A DNA stretch of 35,522 nucleotides from Streptomyces sp. ISL-12 (GCF_018614415.1 NZ_JAGGOO010000180.1:1-35522); one strand, 5' to 3'; shown: positions 24,571 through 32,966, counted from the stretch's first letter. Notes: generated by a model not told the origin, from the letters alone. Made by a program: numbers and translations.

Positions 24571-25734
24571 ATGACCACGGCGACGACGCCCCCGCACGGT
24601 CCGCTCACCGGCGTGCGCGTGGTCGAGCTGGCCGGGATCGGCCCCGGCCCGTTCGCCGGGATGCTCCTGGCCGACCTCGGCGCCGACGTCGTACAGGTCG
24701 ACCGCCCGGGCGGCCCCGGACTCGCGATCGACCCGGCGTACGACGTGACCCGGCGCAACAAGCGGTCGGTCGTCGTCGACCTGAAGGACCCCGAGGGCCC
24801 CGCCCGTGTCCTCGCCCTCGCCGCCCGTGCCGACGTGCTGATCGAGGGGTACCGCCCCGGTGTGGCCGAGCGCCTCGGGGTCGGCCCGGAGCCCTGCCAC
24901 GCCCGCAACCCGCGCCTGGTCTACGGCCGGATGACCGGCTGGGGCCAGGACGGTCCCCTCGCCCGGCGGGCCGGCCACGACATCGGGTACATCGCCCTCA
25001 CCGGAGCCCTCGGCCTGACCGGCGCGACGGACGCCCCGCCGGCCGCCCCCGCCAACCTGCTCGGCGACTACGCGGGCGGCGCCCTCTACCTGGTGGTGGG
25101 TGTCCTGGCCGCCCTGCACCACGCCCGCGCCACCGGCACCGGGCAGGTCGTGGACGCGGCCATCGTGGACGGCGCCGCCCACCTGACCGCGATGATCCAC
25201 GGCATGCTCGCCGCCGGCACCTGGCAGGACCGGCGCGGCGCCAACCTCCTCGACGGCGGCTGCCCCTTCTACGGCACGTACGAGACGTCCGACGGCCGGT
25301 ACATGGCGGTCGGCGCCCTGGAACAGCGGTTCTACGACGAGTTCATGACGCTCCTCGGCATCCCCGAGCGGGCGCCGGCCCGCGACGACCTCGCCCGCTG
25401 GGACGAACTGCGCGCGGCGATCGCCGCCCGCTTCCGCACCCGTACCCAGGGCGAGTGGACGGCCGTCTTCGCGGACTCCGACGCCTGCGTGGCCCCGGTG
25501 CTCTCCCTGCGCGAGGCCCCGCACCACCCGCACCTCGCCGCCCGCGCCACCTTCACCGACCACGGCGGCCTCACCCAGCCGGCCCCGGCGCCCCGCTTCT
25601 CCGCGACCCCCGCCGCCGTCCGCACCGGCCCCGCCCGGCCGGGCGCCGACACCGAGGCCGTGGCCCGCGACTGGGACCTGCCCGGACCGCGCCCCGAGCC
25701 CCCTCACCGCCCTCACCGAAAGGCCGACCAGTGA
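24571..25734 (+). CDS. Alpha-methylacyl-CoA racemase (CaiB/BaiF family)
   Basis: A 387-aa family III CoA-transferase-fold enzyme. The residues that mark the racemase branch are present: His136 in AGHDIGY, Asp166 in NLLGDYAGG and probably Glu252 in GALEQRFYD, matching His126/Asp156/Glu241 of M. tuberculosis MCR. It would interconvert (2R)- and (2S)-methyl-branched acyl-CoAs so that branched chains can be beta-oxidised. The ATG at 24571 has GGGGA 5 nt upstream; its stop overlaps the thiolase GTG by 4 bp. It is first in an operon with fadA and fadB, which supports a role in catabolism of branched-chain fatty acids, abundant in Streptomyces membranes. Confidence 0.88.
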   Translation: MTTATTPPHGPLTGVRVVELAGIGPGPFAGMLLADLGADVVQVDRPGGPGLAIDPAYDVTRRNKRSVVVDLKDPEGPARVLALAARADVLIEGYRPGVAERLGVGPEPCHARNPRLVYGRMTGWGQDGPLARRAGHDIGYIALTGALGLTGATDAPPAAPANLLGDYAGGALYLVVGVLAALHHARATGTGQVVDAAIVDGAAHLTAMIHGMLAAGTWQDRRGANLLDGGCPFYGTYETSDGRYMAVGALEQRFYDEFMTLLGIPERAPARDDLARWDELRAAIAARFRTRTQGEWTAVFADSDACVAPVLSLREAPHHPHLAARATFTDHGGLTQPAPAPRFSATPAAVRTGPARPGADTEAVARDWDLPGPRPEPPHRPHRKADQ

Positions 25735-26945
25735 CCACCGAAGCGTATGTGTACGACGCGATCCGCACCCCGCGCGGGCGCGGCAAGGCAGGCGGCGCCC
25801 TGCACGGCACCAAGCCCGTCGACCTGGTCGTCGGACTCATCCACGAGATCCGCTCCCGCTTCCCCGGCCTCGACCCGGCCGCCGTCGACGACATCGTGCT
25901 CGGCGTGGTCGGCCCGGTCGGTGACCAGGGCTCCGACATCGCGCGGATCGCCGCCGTCGCCGCCGGGCTGCCGGACACGGTGGCCGGCGTGCAGGAGAAC
26001 CGCTTCTGTGCCTCGGGTCTGGAGGCCGTCAACATGGCCGCCGCCAAGGTGCGTTCGGGCTGGGAGGACCTGGTCCTGGCGGGCGGCGTCGAGTCGATGT
26101 CCCGGGTGCCGATGGCCTCGGACGGCGGCGCCTGGTTCAACGACCCGATGACCAACCTCGCCACCGACTTCGTGCCGCAGGGCATCGGCGCCGACCTGAT
26201 CGCCACCGTCGAGGGCTTCTCCCGGCGGGACGTCGACGAGTACGCGGCGCTCTCCCAGGAGCGCGCGGCCACGGCGTGGAAGGAGGGCCGCTTCGAGCGG
26301 TCCGTCGTGCCGGTGCGGGACCGCAGCGGCCTGACCGTCCTCGACCACGACGAGCACCTGCGGCCCGGTACCACCGCCGACTCCCTCGCGAAGCTCAAGC
26401 CGTCCTTCGCGGACATCGGCGAACTGGGCGGTTTCGACGCCGTCGCCCTGCAGAAGTACCACTGGGTGGAGAAGATCGACCACGTCCACCACGCGGGCAA
26501 CTCCTCCGGCATCGTGGACGGCGCCTCCCTGGTCGCCATCGGCTCCCGGGAGGTCGGCGACCGCTACGGGCTCACCCCGCGCGCGCGGATCGTCTCCGCC
26601 GCCGTCTCCGGCTCCGAACCCACGATCATGCTCACCGGGCCCGCCCCCGCCACCCGCAAGGCGCTCGCCAAGGCCGGGCTGACCATCGACGACATCGACC
26701 TGGTCGAGATCAACGAGGCGTTCGCGGCGGTCGTGCTGCGATTCGTGAAGGACATGGGCCTGTCCCTGGACAAGGTCAACGTCAACGGCGGCGCGATCGC
26801 GCTCGGCCACCCGCTGGGCGCCACCGGCGCGATCATCCTCGGCACCCTCGTCGACGAACTGGAGCGCCAGGACAAGCGGTACGGCCTGGCCACCCTGTGC
26901 GTGGGCGGCGGCATGGGCATCGCCACCGTCGTCGAACGCGTCTGA
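25731..26945 (+). CDS. fadA: Acetyl-CoA C-acyltransferase (3-ketoacyl-CoA thiolase, FadA-like)
   Basis: A 404-aa thiolase. The acyl-enzyme nucleophile is Cys93 (NRFCASGLEAVN); the catalytic His360 lies in GHPLGATG and the second Cys390 in CVGGGMG; NEAFAA is also present. The GTG at 25731 overlaps the racemase stop (GTGA) and has GAAAGG upstream. The partner gene is fadB, so this is probably the thiolase half of a beta-oxidation complex. Although pcaF is missing from the pca operon in this window, the fad context argues against this being the beta-ketoadipyl-CoA thiolase. Confidence 0.92.
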   Translation: MTTEAYVYDAIRTPRGRGKAGGALHGTKPVDLVVGLIHEIRSRFPGLDPAAVDDIVLGVVGPVGDQGSDIARIAAVAAGLPDTVAGVQENRFCASGLEAVNMAAAKVRSGWEDLVLAGGVESMSRVPMASDGGAWFNDPMTNLATDFVPQGIGADLIATVEGFSRRDVDEYAALSQERAATAWKEGRFERSVVPVRDRSGLTVLDHDEHLRPGTTADSLAKLKPSFADIGELGGFDAVALQKYHWVEKIDHVHHAGNSSGIVDGASLVAIGSREVGDRYGLTPRARIVSAAVSGSEPTIMLTGPAPATRKALAKAGLTIDDIDLVEINEAFAAVVLRFVKDMGLSLDKVNVNGGAIALGHPLGATGAIILGTLVDELERQDKRYGLATLCVGGGMGIATVVERV

Positions 26946-26963
26946 CCCCTTCCCGACGGAGCA

Positions 26964-27064
26964 ACGACGCGTCAACGGCGCAGCCACGACGTATCAACGG
27001 CGCATCCACGACGCGTCAACGGCGCAGCCACGACGCACCAACGGCGCATCAACGACGGATCACC
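26964..27064 (+). repeat. 22-bp tandem repeat array between fadA and fadB
   Basis: Four full units of 22 bp (26964-26985, 26986-27007, 27008-27029, 27030-27051) and a partial fifth (27052-27064) fill the 133-bp gap between fadA and fadB. Units 1 and 3 are identical; units 2 and 4 differ at a few bases. Each begins ACGAC and contains CAACGGCGCA. The array ends just before the fadB ribosome site (AGGAG, 27065-27069). The period is not a multiple of three, so it is not a remnant of coding repeats. Confidence 0.85.
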
Positions 27065-27078
27065 AGGAGCACCCCCGC

Positions 27079-29256
27079 ATGAGCACCGAATCCACCATCC
27101 GCTGGGAACAGGACCGCACCGGCGTCGTCACCCTCGTCCTGGACGACCCGAACCAGTCCGCGAACACCATGAACCAGGCGTTCCGCGCCTCCCTCGCCAC
27201 GGTCGCCGACCGCTTGGAGGCCGAGAAGGACACCGTCCGCGGCGTCATCATCACCTCCGCGAAGAAGACCTTCTTCGCCGGCGGCGACCTGCGCGACCTG
27301 ATCCGGGTCACCCCGGACAACGCCCAGGAGTCGTTCGAGGCGGGCCTCGCCATCAAGCGGGACCTGCGGCGCATCGAGACCCTCGGCAAGCCCGTCGTCG
27401 CCGCCATCAACGGCGCCGCCCTCGGTGGCGGCTACGAGATCGCCCTCGCCTGCCACCACCGCGTCGCACTCGACGCCCCCGGCTCCAAGATCGGCCTGCC
27501 CGAGGTCACCCTCGGCCTGCTCCCGGGAGGCGGCGGCGTCGTCCGTACCGTCCGTCTCCTCGGCATCACCGACGCGCTGCTGAAGGTGCTGCTCCAGGGC
27601 ACCCAGTACGACCCGCGCCGCGCGGCGGACAACGGCCTGGTCCACGAGGTCGCCGACACCCCGGACGACCTGCTCGCCAAGGCCCGCGCCTTCATCGACG
27701 CCCACCCGGAGTCAGCCCAGCCCTGGGACAGGCCCGGCTACCGCATCCCGGGCGGCACCCCCAGCAACCCCAAGTTCGCCGCCAACCTGCCCGCCTTCCC
27801 GGCCAACCTGCGCAAGCAGACGAACGGCGCCCCCTACCCGGCGCCGCGCGCCATCATGGCCGCCGCCGTCGAGGGCGCCCAGGTCGACTTCGAGACCGCC
27901 CAGGTCATCGAGGCCCGCTACTTCGTGGAGCTGGCCGCCGGGCAGACCTCGAAGAACATGATCCAGGCGTTCTTCTTCGACCTCCAGGCCGTCAACTCCG
28001 GCGCCAACCGCCCGCGCGGCATCGAGCCCCGCCAGGTCCGCAAGGCCGCCGTGCTCGGCGCCGGGATGATGGGCGCGGGCATCGCCTACGCGTGCGCCCG
28101 CGCGGGCATCGAGGTCGTCCTGAAGGACGTGTCCCTGGAAGCAGCCCTCAAGGGCAAGGGCTACTCCGAGAAACTGTGCGCCAAGGCGGTCGCCAAGGGC
28201 CGCACCAGCCAGGAGAGGGCCGACGCGCTGCTGGCCCGCATCACCCCCACCGCCGAGGCCGCCGACCTCGCCGGCTGCGACGCGGTGATCGAGGCGGTCT
28301 TCGAGGACACGTCACTGAAGCACAAGGTCTTCCAGGAGATCGAGAACGTCGTCGCGCCGGACGCCCTGCTCTGCTCCAACACCTCCACGCTCCCCATCAC
28401 CGCCCTCGCCGAGGGCGTCGAGCGCCAGGCCGACTTCATCGGGCTGCACTTCTTCTCGCCCGTCGACAAGATGCCGCTGGTGGAGATCATCAAGGGCGAG
28501 CGGACCGGGGACGAGGCCCTGGCCCGCGCCTTCGACCTGGTCCGGCAGATCAAGAAGACGCCCATCGTCGTCAACGACAGCCGCGGCTTCTTCACCTCCC
28601 GGGTGATCGGCCACTTCATCAACGAGGGCGTCGCCATGGTCGGCGAGGGCATCGAGCCCGCCTCCGTCGAGCAGGCCGCCGCCCAGGCCGGCTACCCGGC
28701 CAAGGTGCTCTCCCTGATGGACGAGCTGACGCTCACCCTGCCCCGCAAGATCCGGCAGGAGACGAAGCGGGCCGTGGAGGAGGCCGGCGGCACCTGGACG
28801 CCGCACCCCGCCGAGGCGGTCGTCGACCGGATGGTGGACGAGTTCGGCCGGACCGGCCGCAGCGGCGGCGCCGGCTTCTACGAGTACGGCGAGGACGGCA
28901 GGCGCGGCAGGCTGTGGCCGGGCCTGCGGGAGCACTTCACCAGGCCCGGGTACGAGATCCCCTTCCGGGACATGCGGGAACGCATGCTCTTCTCCGAGGC
29001 GCTGGACACCGTCCGGCTCCTGGAGGAAGGCGTGCTGACCTCCGTCGCCGACGCCAACATCGGCTCGATCTTCGGCATCGGCTTCCCCGGCTGGACCGGC
29101 GGCGTCCTCCAGTACATCAACGGCTACGACGGAGGTCTGCCCGGCTTCGTGGCCCGCGCCCGTGAGCTGGCCGACCGCTACGGCGACCGCTTCACGCCGC
29201 CCGTGCTGCTGGTGGAAAAGGCGGAGAAGGGCGAGGTCTTCACCGACGAGCACTGA
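27079..29256 (+). CDS. fadB: Multifunctional FadB: enoyl-CoA hydratase / 3-hydroxyacyl-CoA dehydrogenase
   Basis: A 725-aa alpha subunit of the fatty-acid oxidation complex. The N-terminal crotonase domain (about 1-190) has the oxyanion-hole segments FFAGGDLRDL and NGAALGGGYE and the catalytic Glu120 and Glu142. The NAD-binding domain starts near 322 with VLGAGMMGAG, and the dehydrogenase catalytic His457 lies in GLHFFSPVDKMPLVEI. A C-terminal HAD domain and its repeat complete the chain (to 725). AGGAG lies 9 nt upstream of the ATG. Third gene of the racemase-fadA-fadB operon. Confidence 0.95.
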   Translation: MSTESTIRWEQDRTGVVTLVLDDPNQSANTMNQAFRASLATVADRLEAEKDTVRGVIITSAKKTFFAGGDLRDLIRVTPDNAQESFEAGLAIKRDLRRIETLGKPVVAAINGAALGGGYEIALACHHRVALDAPGSKIGLPEVTLGLLPGGGGVVRTVRLLGITDALLKVLLQGTQYDPRRAADNGLVHEVADTPDDLLAKARAFIDAHPESAQPWDRPGYRIPGGTPSNPKFAANLPAFPANLRKQTNGAPYPAPRAIMAAAVEGAQVDFETAQVIEARYFVELAAGQTSKNMIQAFFFDLQAVNSGANRPRGIEPRQVRKAAVLGAGMMGAGIAYACARAGIEVVLKDVSLEAALKGKGYSEKLCAKAVAKGRTSQERADALLARITPTAEAADLAGCDAVIEAVFEDTSLKHKVFQEIENVVAPDALLCSNTSTLPITALAEGVERQADFIGLHFFSPVDKMPLVEIIKGERTGDEALARAFDLVRQIKKTPIVVNDSRGFFTSRVIGHFINEGVAMVGEGIEPASVEQAAAQAGYPAKVLSLMDELTLTLPRKIRQETKRAVEEAGGTWTPHPAEAVVDRMVDEFGRTGRSGGAGFYEYGEDGRRGRLWPGLREHFTRPGYEIPFRDMRERMLFSEALDTVRLLEEGVLTSVADANIGSIFGIGFPGWTGGVLQYINGYDGGLPGFVARARELADRYGDRFTPPVLLVEKAEKGEVFTDEH

Positions 29257-29286
29257 AAGACGAGCACTGAAAGACGAGCACTGAAA
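29245..29286 (+). repeat. Three exact 14-bp repeats carrying the fadB stop codon
   Basis: GACGAGCACTGAAA is repeated three times without mismatch (29245-29258, 29259-29272, 29273-29286). The first copy includes the fadB stop TGA (29254-29256). Because 14 is not divisible by three, the three TGA triplets fall in three different frames, giving a stop in every frame directly after fadB. Confidence 0.9.
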
Positions 29287-29319
29287 CACGACCCCGACCA
29301 CGATCAGGAACCACGGTCC

Positions 29320-29351
29320 GGTCGGCCGGCGCGGTGCCCCGCCGGCCGACC
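29320..29351. terminator. Strong hairpin between convergent fadB and the MerR gene
   Basis: GGTCGGCCGGC (29320-29330) and GCCGGCCGACC (29341-29351) form a perfect 11-bp stem with a 10-nt loop. There is no T-run on either side. It is likely a bidirectional, tail-less terminator, the common form in Streptomyces. Confidence 0.65.
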
Positions 29352-29393
29352 TGCCGCCCCGCCGGCCGGTCCGCTGCCCGTGCGGCGCGCCCC

Positions 29394-30176
29394 CTACGCC
29401 TCACCGCCCGGGAAAGACCCGTCGGCCTCACCGCCCGGGGAGCCCCGGTCGAGCCACACGCCCAGCTCCTCCTTCAGTGACCGCTGGAAAGCCGTCAGCA
29501 GCGCCTGCACCACCAGGGGCTGCATGTCCGCGGAGAGCGACCGCACGTCCCGCGCGTCCCGCCGTGCCGTCTCCCCGCGCAGCAGCTCCGACAGCTCACG
29601 GGCCGCCTGCCGGGAGTGGCCGAGGAGCACCTCGCGCGCGGCGAGGAGGGACTCCTGCGACAGCGGCATGTCCAGCAGGCGCACTCCGAGGCGGAGCAGC
29701 GCGAGGTCGACGTGATAGCCGTCACCGCCGGCGGACCGGATCACGCCCATCGCCGCCAGCCGCTCGATGGCGTCGTCCGCCAGCGTCCGCCCGGCCCGCC
29801 GCACCAGCTCCTCCCGGCTGACCGTCTCCACCGCGTCCGGCGCCCAGGCGGACACCACCGCCCGGTGGACGGCCAGGTCCCGGGCGCTCACGTCCGGCGG
29901 CAGCCGCTCCAGATAGCGTTCGATGGCCGCCAGCGTCATGCCCTGGCGCTGCAGTTCCTCGATCAGCTCCAGCCGTTCCAGGTGCTCCCGGCCGTAGCGC
30001 CCCACCCGCCGGGGACCGAGCACCGGTGGTGGCAGCAGGCCCCGGGTGCCGTAGAACCGGACCGTGCGCACCGTGACCCCCGCCCGCGCGGCCAGCTCGT
30101 CGACCGTGAGGACCGGCTCCCCGTCCGCCTCGTCGCCTCCGGTACGTTCCCGCGGCTCTTCGGTGTCGGTCGTCAT
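29394..30176 (-). CDS. MerR-family transcriptional regulator
   Basis: A 260-aa regulator. The MerR helix-turn-helix is LTVDELAARAGVTVRTVRFYGTRGLLPPP (about 23-51), with the wing and dimerisation helix QRQGMTLAAIERYLERLPPD. The C-terminal half (about 110-245) is an effector region I do not recognise, helical and without an obvious metal-binding cysteine set; it ends in a short Gly/Glu/Asp tail containing two SPGGEA/FPGGEA units. The ATG at 30176 is chosen because GATACT lies 7 nt upstream as a -10 box, so the transcript is probably leaderless. Divergent from the asparagine permease gene and convergent with fadB. Confidence 0.85.
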   Translation of the reverse strand: MTTDTEEPRERTGGDEADGEPVLTVDELAARAGVTVRTVRFYGTRGLLPPPVLGPRRVGRYGREHLERLELIEELQRQGMTLAAIERYLERLPPDVSARDLAVHRAVVSAWAPDAVETVSREELVRRAGRTLADDAIERLAAMGVIRSAGGDGYHVDLALLRLGVRLLDMPLSQESLLAAREVLLGHSRQAARELSELLRGETARRDARDVRSLSADMQPLVVQALLTAFQRSLKEELGVWLDRGSPGGEADGSFPGGEA

Positions 30177-30182
30177 GTGCAG

Positions 30183-30211
30183 CAGTATCGCTGTCTCACC
30201 ACTACTGTGAA
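30183..30211 (-). promoter_or_regulatory. Promoter of the MerR gene with an internal dyad
   Basis: On the minus strand TTCACA (30211-30206), a 16-bp spacer and GATACT (30189-30184) form a plausible promoter. CAGTA/TACTG arms (30183-30187 and 30203-30207 on plus) bracket the spacer as a 5-15-5 dyad, a layout expected for MerR autoregulation. A second dyad, GTCAC-N5-GTGAC, lies at 30267-30281. Confidence 0.45.
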
Positions 30212-30418
30212 ACCTCCCGCGGGCCCCGTCCGGAGGTGTGGACACCCGGAGCGGATCATGTGAGAAGTCACGCGCTGTGACAAGAGCCACCGCATGAGAC
30301 CCCGGTGACGTGGGAAAGTGCTGTTTTGGCCTGTACCCCGACGAGGGCGTGCGGGCCGTGTCACGTACGGACGTCCCGGGCGCACCACACCCGGGCGCAC
30401 CAGAGAGTGGAACCACCC

Positions 30419-31873
30419 GTGAGCAAGGACGCCGTGGACACGGCACAGGTCGCTGACGATCCCCAGGTGGCCCAGGCGCCCGCGGACGCGGGCGACGCCG
30501 GCTACAGCAAGGACCTCAAGGCCCGCCACATCAACATGATCGCCATCGGCGGCGCGATCGGCACCGGCCTCTTCCTCGGCGCCGGCGGGCGCCTGCACGA
30601 TGCCGGACCGGCACTCGCCGTGGCCTACCTGGTCTGCGGAGTCTTCGCCTTCTTCGTCGTGCGGGCCCTCGGGGAGCTGGTGCTGCACCGGCCCTCGTCC
30701 GGTTCGTTCGTGTCGTACGCGCGTGAGTTCCTCGGCGAGAAGGGCGCCTACGTCGCCGGCTGGATGTACTTCCTGAACTGGTCGACGACCGGGATCGCCG
30801 ACATCACGGCGATCGCCCTGTACACGCACTACTGGAGCGCGTTCACCAGCATCCCGCAGTGGGTGCTCGCGCTGATCGCCCTCGCGGTGGTGCTGGCCGT
30901 GAACCTGATCTCGGTGAAGATCTTCGGCGAGATGGAGTTCTGGTTCGCGATCGTCAAGGTCGCCACCCTCGTCGCCTTCATGCTGATCGGCATCTTCCTG
31001 CTGGCCACCCAGCACGAGGTGGGCGGCTACACCCCGGGCACCGCAGTCATCACCAACCACGGCGGTTTCCTCCCGCACGGCGTGATGCCGGTGATCCTGG
31101 TCATGCAGGGCGTGATCTTCGCGTACGCCGCCCTGGAACTGGTCGGTGTCGCCGCCGGCGAGACCGCCGAGCCGCACAAGGTCGTCCCGCGCGCGGTGAA
31201 CTCGATCATGTGGCGGGTCGCCCTGTTCTACGTCGGTTCCGTCGTCCTGCTGGCCCTGCTGCTGCCCGGCTCGCTCTACTCGGGTGCCGAGAGCCCCTTC
31301 GTGACCGTGCTGTCCAAGGTCGGCGTCCCGGCCGCGGGCGACGTGATGAACCTGGTCGTCCTCACCGCCGCGATGTCGTCGCTGAACTCCGGCCTGTACT
31401 CCACCGGCCGCATCCTGCGCTCCATGGCGATGTCCGGCTCCGCGCCGAAGTTCACCGGCGTGATGAGCCGCACCCAGGTGCCCTACGGCGGCATCCTGCT
31501 GACCTGCGGGGTCTGCGTGCTCGGCGTCGGCCTGAACTACCTGGTGCCGTCCCAGGCCTTCGAGATCGTGCTGAACGTGGCCTCCCTGGGCATCATCAGC
31601 ACCTGGGTGATCATCATGCTCTGCCACCTGGTCTTCGTCCGGCGGGCGAAGGAAGGCCGGGTCACCCGGCCGCACTTCCGGCTGCCCGGCAGCCCCGTCA
31701 CGGAGATCGCCACGATCGTCTTCCTGCTGGCGTGTCTGGGGATGATGTGGAACGACGAGGAGGTCGGCCGCAGGACCCTCCTCCTCGTCCCCGTCATCGC
31801 GGTGATGCTGGTGGCCGGCTGGTTCGGTGTCCGCCGCCGGGTCGGCGAGACCGCGAAGCAGTCACAGCAGTAG
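30419..31873 (+). CDS. ansP: L-asparagine permease (APC superfamily, AAT family)
   Basis: A 484-aa inner-membrane amino-acid/proton symporter with about 12 hydrophobic segments. The first reads MIAIGGAIGTGLFLGAGGRL (40-59). The stretch RALGELVLHRPSSGSFVSYAREFLGEKGAYVAGWMYFLNW closely resembles E. coli AnsP as I remember it, as do ILRSMAMSGSAPKF and FEIVLNVASLGIIS. The GTG at 30419 is chosen to give the normal short cytoplasmic N-terminus; its ribosome site is weak (GAGAGTGGA). Divergent from the MerR gene, which may control it. Two CCCGGGCGCACCA words 15 bp apart (30375 and 30390) lie just upstream. Confidence 0.88.
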   Translation: MSKDAVDTAQVADDPQVAQAPADAGDAGYSKDLKARHINMIAIGGAIGTGLFLGAGGRLHDAGPALAVAYLVCGVFAFFVVRALGELVLHRPSSGSFVSYAREFLGEKGAYVAGWMYFLNWSTTGIADITAIALYTHYWSAFTSIPQWVLALIALAVVLAVNLISVKIFGEMEFWFAIVKVATLVAFMLIGIFLLATQHEVGGYTPGTAVITNHGGFLPHGVMPVILVMQGVIFAYAALELVGVAAGETAEPHKVVPRAVNSIMWRVALFYVGSVVLLALLLPGSLYSGAESPFVTVLSKVGVPAAGDVMNLVVLTAAMSSLNSGLYSTGRILRSMAMSGSAPKFTGVMSRTQVPYGGILLTCGVCVLGVGLNYLVPSQAFEIVLNVASLGIISTWVIIMLCHLVFVRRAKEGRVTRPHFRLPGSPVTEIATIVFLLACLGMMWNDEEVGRRTLLLVPVIAVMLVAGWFGVRRRVGETAKQSQQ

Positions 31874-31884
31874 TCACAGCAGTG
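31861..31884 (+). repeat. 12-bp tandem repeat across the ansP stop codon
   Basis: GTCACAGCAGTA (31861-31872) is followed at once by GTCACAGCAGTG (31873-31884). The ansP stop TAG (31871-31873) straddles the junction between the copies. Confidence 0.75.
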
Positions 31885-31926
31885 CGGCAGTCGCGGTAGT
31901 GGCGCGGCCGTGAGCCGCCGCCCGGC

Positions 31927-32922
31927 TCACGGGTCACGCCGCGCCGACTCCCCGAGGCGACGCGCGAGGTCCTCGACCAGGCCGCGCAGCGCGTCCGGGC
32001 GTTCGACGACGAACGGCAGGTCCAGACCGGCCAGCACGCCGGGCAGCCAGTCCAGCCGCTCCACGCGCAGCTCCGCCCGGCACCAGCGCTCGGCCGCCGG
32101 ATCCGCGCCGTCATCGAGCGGCAGTTCCGTCACCACCGCCACACCGGGCGGCAGCCGGGTGTGGATCCGCTCCGCCGGGCCCTGGATCCGCAGGGACACC
32201 TCGTGCCGGTACGGCGCCGTGGCGAACCCGGTGAGCAGGCGCCGCGCGGGACCGGGCAGCCCGGCGGGCGGCGTGAACGATCCGGGCAGCACCCGCGCAC
32301 CGCTCATCCGGTCCAGCCGGAACGTCCGCTCCTCGCCGGTCGCGGGCTCCGTGGCCGTCACGTACAGCTTCCCCGAGTGGACGACCAGCCCGTGCGGATG
32401 CAGCGTGCGCTCGCTGCTCCGCCCGGCACCGGAGGTGTAGCGGACCGCGACCGGCCGGTGGTGGCCGACCGCGTCGGCGACCGAGAGCAGCACCGTGGCG
32501 TCCAGGGCCGCCGCCTCGCCGGCCGGTGCGGTGAAGGCGAGGGAGCCGAGCAGCGAGTCGAGCCGCAGCCGCGTCCGCTCCGGCAGCACGCGCCGGATCT
32601 TGGCCGCCGCCGTCTCGCTCGCCGCGGCCGTGGCCGTGGCCAGGCCGGTCCGCCGGCCCGCGACCAGCCCGAGCAGTACGGCGAGCGCCTCCTCCTCGGT
32701 CAGCATCAGCGGCGGCATCCGGTACCCGGGGGCGAGCCGGTAGCCGCCGTAGCGGCCCCGCACCGACTCCACCGGCACGTCTAGGTCGAGGAGGTGGCCG
32801 ACGTAGCGCCGCACGGTGCGCTCGTCGACCTCCAGCCGGCCGGCGAGTTCGCCGACGGTACGGACGCCGCCCGACTGCAGCAGTTCCAGCAGGGCGAGCA
32901 CACGGGCGAGCGGGCGGGGCAT
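31927..32922 (-). CDS. WYL-domain transcriptional regulator (DeoR-like HTH)
   Basis: A 331-aa regulator. An N-terminal HTH (LELLQSGGVRTVGELAGRLEVDERTVRRYVGHLLDLDVPVE, about 12-53) with a wing (GRYGGYRLAPGYRMPPLML) is followed by a WYL-type ligand-binding domain in the middle (about 140-225) and a WCX-like C-terminus. The ATG at 32922 has no clear Shine-Dalgarno. A TATATG box at 32944-32939 (minus) may be its -10. Divergent from a small VOC gene across a perfect palindrome, which suggests that it controls both. Such WYL proteins with an adjacent VOC gene are common in Streptomyces. Confidence 0.88.
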   Translation of the reverse strand: MPRPLARVLALLELLQSGGVRTVGELAGRLEVDERTVRRYVGHLLDLDVPVESVRGRYGGYRLAPGYRMPPLMLTEEEALAVLLGLVAGRRTGLATATAAASETAAAKIRRVLPERTRLRLDSLLGSLAFTAPAGEAAALDATVLLSVADAVGHHRPVAVRYTSGAGRSSERTLHPHGLVVHSGKLYVTATEPATGEERTFRLDRMSGARVLPGSFTPPAGLPGPARRLLTGFATAPYRHEVSLRIQGPAERIHTRLPPGVAVVTELPLDDGADPAAERWCRAELRVERLDWLPGVLAGLDLPFVVERPDALRGLVEDLARRLGESARRDP

Positions 32923-32941
32923 GCCGGAAAGTCTCTCTCAT

Positions 32942-32966
32942 ATACCGGGCGGGTTCCGCCCGGTAT
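32942..32966. promoter_or_regulatory. Perfect 11-3-11 operator palindrome between the WYL and VOC genes
   Basis: ATACCGGGCGG (32942-32952), GTT and CCGCCCGGTAT (32956-32966) form a perfect inverted repeat. It overlaps the possible TATATG -10 of the WYL gene and sits just upstream of TAGCGT (32973-32978), the likely -10 of the VOC gene. A repressor bound here would cover both promoters; the WYL protein is the obvious candidate. Confidence 0.7.

Noticed and set aside
24449..24574. A 41-codon GTG-started frame upstream of the racemase gene with a TAGCGT box before it.
   Set aside because: It runs through the better promoter and into the racemase start, with no recognisable protein features.
25731..26945. 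The thiolase as the missing PcaF (beta-ketoadipyl-CoA thiolase).
   Set aside because: It overlaps a methylacyl-CoA racemase and precedes fadB, a beta-oxidation context; pcaIJ are not nearby.
26964..27064. Possible CRISPR array.
   Set aside because: The 22-bp units are contiguous with no unique spacers, no leader and no cas genes nearby.
30267..30281. GTCAC-N5-GTGAC as a second Crp site.
   Set aside because: The half-sites have the opposite polarity to the GTG-N6-GNCAC form.
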